Assembly: GCA_032191485.1 (NCBI GenBank)
Contig: JAVDOI010000001.1
Span: forward strand, 32,329,885-32,393,884
Reading direction: 5' to 3'
Source: Leptoclinus maculatus
Taxonomy: Eukaryota > Chordata > Actinopteri > Perciformes > Stichaeidae
Length of the DNA: 64,000 nt
The translations under genes and the position numbers were made by a program. A model generated the notes under the pieces. The model was given only the letters and a program-made list of their open reading frames with translations, was not told where the DNA came from and did not search any database. Positions 1 through 33,363 of this stretch are shown piece by piece (positions within the stretch are counted from its first letter, which is position 1; each line of letters starts with the position of its first letter).

Positions 1-21921
<21,921 letters not shown>

Positions 21922-22458
21922 CCCCAACACGCCGACCCGATGGCCCCGGGGCCTACTGCCCTTTCAGACTGACACCCAGAGTTTATTTTTCATGGCCGGG
22001 TCCACGTGTCTCCAATGGAGGAGAATATGGCTGGCTAGATAGGATGAATGAATTGAGTGAATGGATGAATGAAAGATGAATGCAGAGGAGACAGGACCAT
22101 ACAGTGAAGGATAGACAGTCTTTGGATTGTGGCCAGCCAGGGACTGTGCCACGAGCCACTAACGTGTGTGCCAATGTAGCCAACCCAGAGAGCATGGGAC
22201 AAGGAGTACCTGAAGATCAACACACACACACACACACACCTATTTGTCACACATGCTTCAGTCCCCGCTGCTCTCTTGTTCAGTCCTTGCGTCCCCTCAC
22301 CGCCACAGCTTACACAGACAATCCTGCCAACGAGGGAGCAGCTACCCCAAGAGGGGGGTGTCGTCAAGAGACTCGAACGCTTCAGAGGCTTCTGGTCAGT
22401 CGGGACTGATTTTAACCACAGTGGCCACATGAGCTTTTGAACTGGAAATGCACTTAAG

Positions 22459-22464
22459 AATAAA
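22459..22464 (+). promoter_or_regulatory. possible proximal polyadenylation signal of gse1
   Basis: A canonical AATAAA hexamer occurs about 540 bases after the stop codon. Whether it is used cannot be told from sequence alone. Confidence 0.35.
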
Positions 22465-24323
22465 AGCTGAAGAACTACCTGGTGGTACTGTGTTACAACA
22501 AAGAACTGTTCGAAATTAGGGAAGAACTTAGAAAATGCACATTTTTTGGAAAGAATTAAGGAAATGTTTTATTTCGAAATAGAAAATTTGAGAATAAGAA
22601 TTTTAAAAGGTGCTTCAGCCTTGTATTGTAAATAATATGAAGACTTAAAAGATTTTGTATGTTTTTATTACTTTAATCATTGTTCTTTTAAAGAAAAAGC
22701 CTGCCATTTTTATATGTTTATGCTTTTTTTTTGGGGGGGGGGGGGGGTTGGAAAAGAAAGCTTTGTGTTTAGTGTTTGTACTGCTGCTGGCCAGAACAGC
22801 TCATTTAGAGACATTTAACAGAGAGAGAGAGAGAGAGAACAGGATACACTCCTCTTACTCCTGACCCAGCCACAACCACCTCACCTGGCGTCTGGGCTCA
22901 GCAAAGCTTACTTAGAGGTCCTGAGACATGGCCCCCTCCCTCCCTCCCTCCCTCCCTTCACAGCAACATGTGTCTCTCTGTTTTAATGCCCATCAACAAC
23001 TCCTCTGGTCAGCGTCACTGCTGCTGTGAGCTTGTGATATTCTCTTACAGAAACCAGTTGAGATCCACAGTGACAATATCATTCTTTTTTTTTTTACTTT
23101 GGTCACTTGACATACTTGATTTTGTAAAGACATGAAGAGTCTCTTAAGCAGCCAGCTGATGAAACTGGTTCTTGATGCTTTATCCTACCATTGGACCTTT
23201 CACTTCACTTTGTATGGCATTATATAGCATTAGACTCCATCAATGAGACCGTTTTGCATAAAGTTACGCCTTACAAGCCCTTATCAGCAGTCATGAGGAC
23301 ACTGTGCCAAAATGAAAAAAAAGGTAGCATTTTGGATTCTTAATTTTTAATTGAGTTGCAATTAGGTAGCCAAACCTTCAAACCAGAATAGCCATCTTCC
23401 ACTGCTGAATACCTTTGATTCCACTCATCTCCTTCCTGCATTTACCTCCTTTACTATCCAAAGTTCCCAACATGTATAAATAACAGACTGGAAATCACAC
23501 AAAAAGAAGTTTTCAAACCGGGCATTTTGTAGTATACATAAAATCAGATGGGTTTAATGAACTAGCCTCATACACGTTTACAACTTGTCTGCTAGTCGTC
23601 AGCGCTGACCTGACGTTCTACCCTGTAAACTCTTGTTGTCTTAAGGGGCTGCACAAGTTATAGTGGTGGGACAGTTGGTGTTAAAACAGTGGGTGATTTC
23701 AGTATTTGAGTACAAAAAAAAACTTGTGCAAAAAGTTAATTTATAAGAACTGAAGCACAGCTACCCCCTTACATACAGTATGCTAATTACAAGTGCCTCA
23801 AGAATTTGGGAGCATGTGAATGAGTTGCAGGTCCACATGATGGACGTTCTACACATAACGCCAGTGATCAGGGACTTAACATTTTCACATCCAAGTGTCT
23901 ACTGTACGTCTCACACCTTTCAAATATGTGCATGCCAAGAACCGACACAGAATTCCTTTTATCTAAAATGCATCTCTGAGAACCAATTTAATCACGACAC
24001 CTTTTTTTTTATAAACGAGGCCCCAGTTCAGAGGATCCGGTGGATGCAGAGCGTAGTCTGTCATTTTTTTACAGAGCAGAAGAGGCTTGCTGAGGTAAGC
24101 TGCCAAGGCGCAGTTCAGTGTGCGTCTTACCCGGCCTTCCTGTGTCTCCAGCCCACGCACGCCCATGCAATAGCCCCATTACTCAGTGGAGGATGTCTAG
24201 ATGCTGTGAAATCCTGTTTTTAAAATGTACTTGTTTGAATTCATTGTAATGTAATATATTCTTTGTTGAATGTAGTAATTAGGTATTTATGAATATATGG
24301 CTGTGATTTCAGACAAAAAAGAA

Positions 24324-24329
24324 AATAAA
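24324..24329 (+). promoter_or_regulatory. distal polyadenylation signal of gse1
   Basis: A canonical AATAAA hexamer lies in an A-rich context, followed by a GT-rich stretch (gttgtctgtttgtggtgctgg region), which fits a downstream element. It is the best candidate for the main gse1 3' end. Confidence 0.55.
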
Positions 24330-24997
24330 ATATTTCAAAAATGTTAAATATCAACCGTTGTCTGTTTGTGGTGCTGGTAGTTGGACGGTAGAAAGATAAA
24401 CAGACTCGGTTCTGTTGTTGGCAAAGATTATTTTTAGATCTGTTAGCATTTACACGTCATACCTTTAACCAATATTAACTTGCCACTGGCTTTAAATAAA
24501 AAAAATGTAATGGGTCTTGTGTGTGGGTGTCTTTTCACCCCACAGGACATGCATTTTAGGTTTTAGAAATAGTTCTTTAGTTGTCCTCCTAAGCACTGAC
24601 CTCAGAGCTGGAGTTGGTCCTGAGATGCTGCGCTGCGGTTCCCCACGGCGCTTAAATATTGAGGATGGGTTAAATACAGGGCAAGTGTCCCCACAAGAAC
24701 TTATAGACTTATTTATACATTACTATTCAGAAAAATTATTTATCACGGAGTATAAATTTCCCAGTATGCTAAACCTGAAATCTTATTCTACTAGGCAGAC
24801 ATTTATTTTGTCCTAAAATTGAACAGTTCATTTTCATTGACATACTAGGGCAACTACTATTGTAGATTTATTGTTTTCTCTATAAATTGTCCAAAAAGTG
24901 AAAAATGCCCAATAAAAAGCCCACAGTGAATTATCTAAATGTTTAGTTTCTTTCCAGGGAAAAAAGTATACTTAAGTATGTACCTGAAATATGCAAG

Positions 24998-25003
24998 TTT
25001 ATT
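24998..25003 (-). promoter_or_regulatory. candidate polyadenylation signal of gins2
   Basis: The minus strand reads AATAAA here, about 280 bases beyond the gins2 stop codon. Other A/T hexamers nearby make the choice uncertain. If correct, the gse1 and gins2 transcripts end about 650 bases apart without overlapping. Confidence 0.4.
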
Positions 25004-25284
25004 GTGACACGTACAGACATAAATAAAAATGGTGGCAATTTTAATCTTCAGTGAGCATCCAAAATTACATTAAATATGCACATATTTCAAACAGCAGATA
25101 CATATAAAGCTTTTCATACGTTTGGGGCAATCACTCAAAAAAACAAATGTAAAAAACTCAGTTAGCTTCAATCACCTATTAACATTAATCTGATGAACTA
25201 CATTTCTTCTGTCTTCTGAGATCCTGGTGAGAAAGCTCAGTCAAAGGCTGATCAGATGCTCAGTCCAAGATCTAAACTTGGGGA

Positions 25285-27634
25285 TCAATAGTCTGTGAAC
25301 TGTCCTTTACTTGAACCAGGCTGCAGATTGGAACGTAGTTTGTACATGCAGTTGAGAGAGTCAAGAAGAAACGCTCGTATGGTGTTGATCTCCATCAGGG
25401 TCAGGTTGTCCAGCTTTAGAGGGAAGGAGACAGGAGACGTGGTCAGTTTTAAACAAATACATCTAACAATCTTTCTCTAATGACTGCAGTGAACGAGTGT
25501 GCTCACATCTGCTGGGTCTTAATATGACGGAGACAGGAAGCCGTAGGGCCACAAGATGAGGGGATTAAAGGGTAACTGACACTGAGCGTGGCTGTTAATC
25601 CTGTTCAACTTTACCTAATGCATGTTCAGAGTTTTTCCATCTCTTGAAGATGCACAAAAATAAATACACGGTGCTTACATTTTTCTGGAATTTCAACAAA
25701 ACCTCCAGTGGCCATTTGAAAATTAGACTGTACATGTATGCAGCGATGTTACCAAAAATCTATGCAACTAACACAATTTCTTTATTGTTGATTAATCTGT
25801 CGATTATATATCCGTTTAGTCTAAAGAAAAATTCCAGGTTCCATCACAGGTTCCCCGGGTAACAGCTTCACATTGCTTGTTCTTTTGGACCTCTACTCCA
25901 AAGCCAAATCATTATTAGTCCACCATCACAGCAGAGTAAGAAAACCAGCAAATATACATATTCAAGAAGCTAAAAATACTGAATTTTGGGGCATTTTTGA
26001 ATGCGGAATAAGTTTCTGTCAATTGACTAATTGTTACAGCGCTCCAACATCCCAGTGTGTGAATCCTCATGGTCAGTTTTACCTTGGCATGAGCCTCCAG
26101 CTGACTGATGAAGCTGTCGGCGGAGAGGCGGAGTTTGGCAATCCGCGTGTCCCAGATGTCTTTGACCAGCGTGCGGATCTCGTCTGCTTTAGGGATGTTG
26201 TCAGACGCACTACAGAGACACACAAACCACCATGTGATGTAGCGTGCCACATACACAGACGGAAGGTCCTAATTCTGCATGGGGAAGGGGGGGGGATCAC
26301 TTGAGTTGAAATGACTCACTAGTTCAGCAGCAGTTTGGTCAGCTCCATGTAGTAAGGACTGGGAACAGGCGCGAAGGTGTCCTCTTTCCTCTCAAGCTCT
26401 CGTATCTCCTCCAGTTTCTCTGCACATTATAAACAAGTCAAAAACAGTGGTTTAATAAAACACATTGCAAGATGGAAGAAATTAGCACAAATGTCAGTAT
26501 CTCTCAGACATCCCAGTCATAGCAGTTCCAATTAGAGTTGTTAAAGATCTTCTTTCTGCATTGGTGGCTTTTTGTGCTCACTCAGCAATCCTGCTGGCTT
26601 GGAGCCGAGTGCCAAAGAAAGGGTAGAGAAGTCAGAAAGTATTAAGAGATGGACTGATGTGTTGCAAATCCTCTCATTAATACAATGTCTACTTCTGATT
26701 CTGGATGAATGTAGTAATCTTACATCTAATTTTGTTTTTACTTCAAATCATCATGTCTAATGCAAACATTGCAAAATAGTCCAAAGTGATTCTATTTGTT
26801 TCAGCGTCTGGAACTTTACTTTGGATTGTGAAAGCAGTGAAGAAGAAGGTTTAACCTCCTGAAACTCCACAGACCACAGATGAAAACACAAGTTGTGTGG
26901 TAAGCGTCAAACAAACAAACTCTAGTGGAGATCCCAAAGTGTCCAAGGATACTAGAAGCATGAGGCTTTTGATCAAATGTGTTGAACTGATGCTCACAGA
27001 CATATTCCCGTGTGATGCAGCCATGAAGGATGCAGCCTTGGAAAACAGAGTCTTGGGTTTCAATAGCGTCACCCAATATTAGGATTATATACCTTGAATA
27101 AAGAGCTGTAACTCCTTAATACAATATATAGATTGTATCCTTTATTTAAATACTTGTTTGCACTGTATATCTCACCAACATCCATCCACGCAGGAGGAAC
27201 AATTCTACACTTCTGTCTCTGTTTGAAGTTAAGAGCCAGCCACACAGGAACGTCAACAGGCAGGCCGGGGTTGAAGGGACCCAGGTCCCCCTGAGGACAG
27301 AAAGACAAGAGTTTATTGCGCAACAATATGTTACAGATTACAGCTGGTGCTTTGGTTTCGTTAGTTGTCGTTGCACTGGCGCTTCTGACCCATACAACAC
27401 ACAGTAAAAGCCTGAATCCCCATTGCATGACAATTCATCATCAGACTGTAAGGTTTGTTATGCTAGCGTTAGCTGTTGAGGCTAACGTGATGCGAGTGAT
27501 CAGTATCTGTTTAACCGTCTTGGCAAACACACTTACTTACTTACCCCGATCAGATAGATCTTGTCCAAACTGAAGTTTGGTATTATCTTCACCGTCTCTT
27601 TCTCGGCGAGGAACTCCACTTCCGATGGATCCAT
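25285..27634 (-). CDS. gins2: DNA replication complex GINS protein PSF2, 5 exons
   Basis: PSF2 is one of the four GINS subunits that join MCM2-7 and CDC45 to form the replicative CMG helicase in the nucleus. Exons on the minus strand: 27634-27545, 27290-27176, 26419-26320, 26209-26083, 25413-25285 (TGA). The join gives 186 residues against 185 in human. Recognisable segments in order are MDPSEVEFLAEKETVKIIPN, then YLIGGDLGPFNPGLPV across the first junction, KQRQKCRIVPPAWMDV, the SPYYMELTKLLLNYASDN junction, IPKADEIRTLVKDIWDTRIA, and LDNLTLMEIN near the C-terminus. Phases match at all four introns (0, 1, 2, 0). I chose the Met of MDPSEV because the human protein starts at the same place; an in-frame ATG 111 bases upstream (27745) is also open. 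It is tail-to-tail with gse1 and co-oriented with emc8, as in mammals. Confidence 0.95.
25765..25835. mobile_element. short fragment of the same dispersed repeat
   Basis: GTTGATTAATCTGTCGATTA and TTTAGTCTAAAGAAAA match the terminal part of the family. It lies in the gins2 intron between exons ending at 26083 and starting at 25413 (minus strand). Confidence 0.4.
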
Positions 27635-30198
27635 AGCTGTCTGTCTGGCTAGACTGTTTAATTTCCCCAATACTTTTTTGTTTTTACCCGAGCTCACATC
27701 TGCAACTCTACTTGTTCCCGCGCTGGAGCCCACATGAACGTACAAGGAATACGTAGGATGAGACAGCTACGTCACCAACTGTCGCGCAGTGGCCACTTTG
27801 TACCGTGTGCACTTTATCCGCTTCGGTTTATTTGTATGTAACGTTAATCCTCTGCACTTGTCGTATCTGAATGTTTAGATAATTTGTCCATTTGAAGACT
27901 TTTAATTGGCGCGTCGGTGGCCGGTTTCAGTGACGACACTGACCATTCCTTAATTTTTCTCTTTTGTCCGGCCCGGAAGGAAGCAGTGGGTCATGTGACA
28001 TCAACGACAGTTGCATGTAAGCGCCACTAGGTGGCAATGTTGAGCAGGCGATGAAGCCATGCAAATCAATTTTACTTTAGTAAAGGTGCGTACTATCAAA
28101 ATGTACTTAAATTATACAGAATGTCCCGTTTTTAAATGTAATTTTTGTATTATATTTATCATTATTACTTGTATTAGTGTAAGTGGCAGTTTGATGTTGA
28201 ATAGTTGGTAATTGGAGGAAACTTGAACTACTTCATATTTGCTGCTGCTGTATTGCAGTTTAATCTGTTACATTGCATGTTATAAACGGATCATACGGTT
28301 TATATGTAAAATCTGTTTGTCAAAATATTTCCCTCTGAAATGTATGGATGATAATAGTATCGTTAAATATGGTCAGTTAGCAGTGTTTGTCATCCACCTA
28401 CTGTGTTCAACATATAGCTGTTTAACCAAGAATATGTCTTTCAAAACTGTCCCGTTTGATATTTTACAAATGAGAATCTTTTTGGACTGTTGGTTCTGTA
28501 GTTCTGTGCTTTGATGTCACGTGTCCTAGAGAGCTAGTGATTCAGATCCACACATTAGATCATATAAAGAGTATATGTGACAAGTTAACATCGTTGTACT
28601 GGAGACACAAACACATAGAACGGATTAGATCAGCGACAATGGTGCCATCTGTCCACCAGGTGTCAGAATTTCCCCTCCCTCTAAATTCTAATTGTTTAAA
28701 TGAGCTGCTCTAACTGTGGAGTAAAACCACATCTTGAGAATAGACACACAGGTAGGTATGAATGTTTCTGCCGAGGGTTGCAGAGGTCAGGATTGTGCAT
28801 GTGAGGGTCTACTGACAAAGTTAAACAAAGGCCTATTTAAATGCATTCATGCAGCACTAAATGAGCCCCAAATAGATCTTGAATTTTAGCTTCAATCTGA
28901 CTTAAAGAAATTGACCTGACTTTTTTGGTGAACAACATCTGTAAGAGTAAATTATTCATACGTTTGCCTTTGTGTTTACCTGGTGTTACACATATTTTGT
29001 ACAATGGGTGAGTTTTTAAACCGGAAAGAAATGCAGACTAGAAATTAAACCACATCCTGAAGCCGTCAGTAAATCAACCTTTTCAAGTGTCAAAGGCAAA
29101 TAAATACCTAGTATCACCTAGTAAAATAATTTACTAAATGACATGAGTCTGACAAAAGACTTGGTTCCAAAGGGGATTTCATTTCATTGTACATTCAGTT
29201 TATACAATGCATGTAAAAAATGTGACATCCACACCGTTATTTAATAGCTCTTACTGATTAACTCTAATTTGAAGTACAAAGGTAGTTCTGTATCTATAAC
29301 ATCAAGTATTCAAATGTTTTAACGTTACATATTAAATAGTAGGATTTAGAGCAGTCAATGAAGTATAAATACAAACTAGTATCTACTTCTTACAACAGAT
29401 AGAACACATAAAACAAAATTCACAGATTCCTTCGATCTGATTTGACGTACTGTATTTCTGAACAAATCTTCCAGAGGAACAATCAAAAGTCAATACGCCA
29501 ACATGTGTATCATCAGAAGAATGACATTCTGAAGTGTACCAGGAACAACAACAGGAGACATCCATCATAGAAACGTTTGCATAAGAATTAATAATTTAAA
29601 AGTCTTATCTTTTGAGATAGATAAGACAAAGATAATGTAAGACAAAGCATTTTTATGATTACTGCCTCTCCAGTTCATCTATATTCTTATCTTGTTAATG
29701 AATAAACTGGGTTTAACACAAACTACACCTATAATAGAGAACGTGTATCTATATCATATCTCAGTAGTACAATCATCTCCTTACATATTATGATCTCTGT
29801 ATGGCTACTGGCTGTAATATTAAAAGGAGGAAAAAATAGATATAATATTCTAGAATTTAAGTTTTTTTGCACACAACTATGAATAAACACAAATCATTGT
29901 AGGAAAAAAAAACACACATTAAAGTTGCATTCAAACACATAATTGCCTTCATCACCTCAGCATCACCTTGTAAAGGTGGACACATGCCAACAGAGCACAT
30001 ATGGCTCTTGCTCTTGAGGGATTTTGGGCCTAACCGGTCAGTGCTCCGCAGGTTCCTCTCAGTAGGAGTGGCTTTACATGGAACAAAGATCATGCGTTCA
30101 GCATTTTTCGTACTCCTGTGCTACACGATAAGTAGCATCATGCATGCTGAAACGGCAGAAACATTTATCTATGTGCAGGGTACTTCTGAGTGTCTGGC
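27635..30198. other. gins2 to emc8 interval: gins2 promoter side and emc8 3' flank
   Basis: Both neighbours are on the minus strand, so this interval holds the gins2 5' region on its left and the emc8 3' UTR on its right. No coding frame is supported. The first 350 bases have more CpG than the rest, as expected near a gins2 start. A perfect CTCF-core match lies at 28024-28035, and a near match at 28653-28664. A small hairpin with 9-bp arms (29602-29610 and 29619-29627) is present. The rest is AT-rich unique-looking DNA. Confidence 0.5.
28024..28035 (+). promoter_or_regulatory. CTCF core motif, forward
   Basis: The 12-mer CCACTAGGTGGC fits the vertebrate CTCF core consensus CCASYAGRKGGC at all positions, and the flanking GCG..AAT is compatible. 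Binding is a prediction. A near-match (CCACCAGGTGTC, one mismatch) lies 630 bases downstream in the same orientation. Confidence 0.45.
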
Positions 30199-32210
30199 TT
30201 AGCACAGATCCAGGACGGACTTGTTGATCACAGGGTTGGTCCAGTCGTTCCTCAGATCATCCAGGTGATTGTCAAAGTCAATCAAGTTCTCGTAGGACCG
30301 GCCCTCTAACAGAGCAGATGTGATCTTCTGTGCTTCGCTCCAGTCCTCAAAACAGTCACTGGAAGGCAAAAAACATCATTTTGGGATTAAACACCTAAAA
30401 CAGTATCTAGACAAAGTACACTATGGTTTGCTAGTTAATAAGAGAACACAGGGAGGTTGTATGACAGACGCTGTGGTTGAGGTTGCACATATAACACAGT
30501 CTCTAGAACAAAGAGCAACTTACAAAGTTACTTCTCTGCTTTTCCACTTGTTTTCATGATGGTCATAGATGTGCACAATGGGCTCAAAACAGCTCATTGT
30601 TAATCTACTGTTGTCCACCTGAGGGATAAAACAAGAGAAATCACAAGAGATTTAGTAGCATACGGACCTGTTATGTATAGCTTTACACAACCACACCAGT
30701 GTCTGACATGTTTTAGGGAACTTACTACTAATTATGTATACTTTACAATGCTGCTAACCATTACAATAAAGCATTTTAGATTGTGTTTTTTCTAACATCT
30801 TCCAGGCCAAGTGCATTAATTTCATCTGTACATTATTTAAAAAATCTATTAACAGAAACTTACTTTATGTATGCAAGCAATCTGTGAACATATTGTTGCG
30901 TTTCATTAATATAACACTAACATTGACTGATGATACAGTTAAAGAGCACAGACAGGCTTCAGGGTCAGTGCATGTAGGAGCTAGTGGGAGGAGTCAACAT
31001 CCCAAACTTGAGAAAGCTGATTAACAGCAACCTAATCAATGCAAGAACAAACCACACTCACATTATCCCTTTTTTAATCACTTAGAAATGGTCTGCAGCT
31101 ACATAACAAATATCAGACTGTGGAGCTAAATGCTTGATGTGACAAATTACCTATTTCAGATTGTCAGACTGCAAATACATGTCTATATACTGAACTAAAG
31201 GTAGGATGAACACATTTGTTGAACTGAAAGAGCAAAATCAGAGTCAGCAGTAAAGCACTTGCGTAACTTCCGGTAAATGGATCAAAACATAGAATTCATT
31301 GACACCGGTCTAAATCATTTACTGTTACCATAACAATTGCTGCTTCGCTGAAGTTCTCAGAAATCCTGGCAGCCACTTTTTCTGCAACTTGGTTGGGTCT
31401 GCAAGAGAAGAGGACCAGAAGTAGTTTGGGGCATGGTTTATTACTAGTTGTTTTCTTGGAACAGCAGGGTGTTGGTGTCCATTTTGTATTGTCTGTACCT
31501 TGAATCCTTTGAGCGTTCATTGGCTTGATAATATCCAGCAATGACGTAATTATTTTCTTTACACCAAGTATCAATCTGAGATGAAACATGAAAGAACAGG
31601 ACAGCATAGGTCAGAACAACAACAGAAAAAAAGTCCACTTTATTAGGGACACAAGGAACTCTATCTAAAACGGCCCTGCAATACACTTTATGTTTATAGA
31701 GTAGTTTGTGGTGCTATTTCGTTAAACTGCGAGGTGATTGTAATATTTAGTCAACCCTCATTGGGGGAACAAGGGGAGCACGATATTACAACCACCTGTT
31801 AGTAAGGCAGTGTATTTAGCGCACCACTGACTTCAGCCTACCAAATTACCATCAAGTTTAACCAAAACCACTATAAACTATTTAGACAACAAAATCAGTA
31901 CATTTAGTTTTGCAGTTTTGTGTATCAGACTGCCTTAGTTTAAGATAGGTGTACCCAATAAACGTGGCATTGTACATGTTACTTTACGGCTACTTACCAG
32001 TGTTAAAGCTACTTCTAGCATTGGTGCCAGAGCGAGAGTACCGTGAAACAGAGGCACACAGTCCACACACAGGACGGGTTCACCGTGGCTGTCTTTCTTT
32101 TTCTCCTTCGTCTTCTCTGCCACCAACAATCCATTCACAGCGCAGTGAGAGTACTTGGCAGCATGTAAAACCATTTTACAGTAAGCCTGACTAGTCAGCT
32201 GAATTGGCAT
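30199..32210 (-). CDS. emc8: ER membrane protein complex subunit 8, 5 exons
   Basis: EMC8 is a cytosolic-side subunit of the ER membrane complex, which inserts tail-anchored and multipass membrane proteins. Exons on the minus strand: 32210-31998, 31575-31499, 31398-31329, 30618-30524, 30358-30199 (TAA). They join to 204 residues (human 210). Visible blocks are MPIQLTSQAYCKMVLHAAKY, VLCVDCVPLFHGTLALAPML, the TWCKENNYVIAGYYQANERS stretch, RPNQVAEKVAARISENFSEA, a HHENKW motif, and the C-terminal NHLDDLRNDWTN...VLDLC. The fold is MPN-like; I do not see an intact JAMM zinc motif, as expected for this non-catalytic family. All four junctions keep frame (phases 0, 2, 0, 2). The gene is divergent from cox4i1, as in human, where it was called COX4NB (neighbour of COX4). 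The paralogue EMC9 is an alternative, but gene order favours emc8. Confidence 0.94.
31635..31967. mobile_element. MITE-like element filling emc8 intron 1
   Basis: The segment starts CCACTTTATTAGGGACAC (31635-31652) and ends with the inverse of CCACGTTTATTGGGTACAC (31967 back to about 31949), so it has imperfect terminal inverted repeats of about 18-19 bp. The terminal words resemble the 'cctaataaagtggc' sequence I recall as widespread in fish genomes. The 333-base element occupies most of the 422-base emc8 first intron. No coding capacity is seen. Family assignment would need a repeat-library search. Confidence 0.55.
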
Positions 32211-33363
32211 GTTTATGAGAAAATCGGCGGAATCGTTAAAAAGAAAAATAGATCCTAAGAAGTTGAGTGGCTACACGATGAGACGGGACTGCTGTCTGCT
32301 ACGGTTAGCTAACGTTAATGCCAACAGAAAAGTAGATATCTACCTCAGCAGTCACCTGACTGACACGAACATGTAAGCGTTACAGATATCTAAAATGACA
32401 ATAGTCTTTTCTACGCAAGATTCAATCCGGTGTTACGAAATCTAAGCAAGCCTTGCGTCCACCTTCCTCTCGTTCCTGCAGCACCGGTGGTGCCGTAAAT
32501 GAGAATGGACATGTCGTAAAATCAGATCACAAAGCATCATCCATCCGGTCTGTTCGCATCCTCGTAACACGACTTACGTCTTTCCGGTCACTATCAAACT
32601 TCCTTTAAGAGCGTCGGTGTACGGGAGCAAAAGAGGACAGTAGGTTGTATTTTTTTTACATCAATATCAATCAAACTTTACCACTAACACACATTGTGAC
32701 ATTGTACATATTCAAAGCGAAGTAAATGCCCAACGTTAAGTGACAATTTCAACCGAAATAATACATTGTTCACGAGTGACTTTGTCAGATTTGACGGAAG
32801 CTAGGACGGGCTAATCTACCGGGTAGCTTTAGTTAGCTTGTAGCATCAGATTTGTGAAGGCAGATAGTTAACTCTTAGGTGTTACAGTGTCTGTCATGGG
32901 CTCATATAAATACAAACTCAGCACATGTGAAAGTATTGCGTGAATTATACAGTACTGGCTCATATAACCTTGTATTTCAGTGATTGTTTTATTTTGGCGG
33001 AATGACCTTGTGTGTGCAGCTAACGCTAACATTAGCTTTGCTTTGTAACTAACGGAAGACTTTTGGTTTGGAACAACAACAACGCAATTTAACATATATA
33101 CAGTCTATGAATTTAACCTAACGCACGTGCAGAGATATAGTTTATTTGTAATGCCTTCTACGTGACTTAATGTGAATGTATGTAAAACATCTGTCAAATG
33201 CAGGAAATCATATTATAGATTTGCAAACAAATCATTGTTATTAAATATCCAACACCGACTATGTGATCTATTATATTTTATATATGTGGTCACCAGAAGA
33301 AACATGATAAAGTTTGAATATATTTAAGTTTGCTAATATCTTTCATATAACCTTTTCCACAGA
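32211..33363. promoter_or_regulatory. emc8/cox4i1 bidirectional promoter region
   Basis: The two start codons face away from each other about 1.15 kb apart. Around 32460-32640 there is a cluster of ETS-type TTCC cores (near 32465, 32582-32587 reading TTCCGG, and 32600), plus local CpGs, consistent with GABP/NRF-2 control known for mammalian COX4 promoters. A donor-like GTAGGT at 32640 suggests that a non-coding first exon of cox4i1 ends at about 32639, to be spliced to the acceptor at 33361-33362. No TATA box is evident. Binding and transcription starts are inferred. Confidence 0.55.

Larger units (their letters stand above)
21922..24345 (+). other. gse1: gse1 3' untranslated region
   Basis: The interval follows the gse1 stop codon and reaches a canonical AATAAA at 24324-24329. 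It has no long credible reading frame. An earlier AATAAA at 22459-22464 could give a short 3' UTR isoform. The region contains a G run at 22733-22747, a GA repeat near 22821-22838 and a CCCT tandem near 22931-22955. UTR extent is inferred from the polyadenylation signals, not observed. Confidence 0.6.

Noticed and set aside
29602..29627. Hairpin with 9-bp arms near the emc8 3' flank
   Set aside because: Short AT-rich arms with an 8-base loop are expected by chance at this window size; no transcript context.
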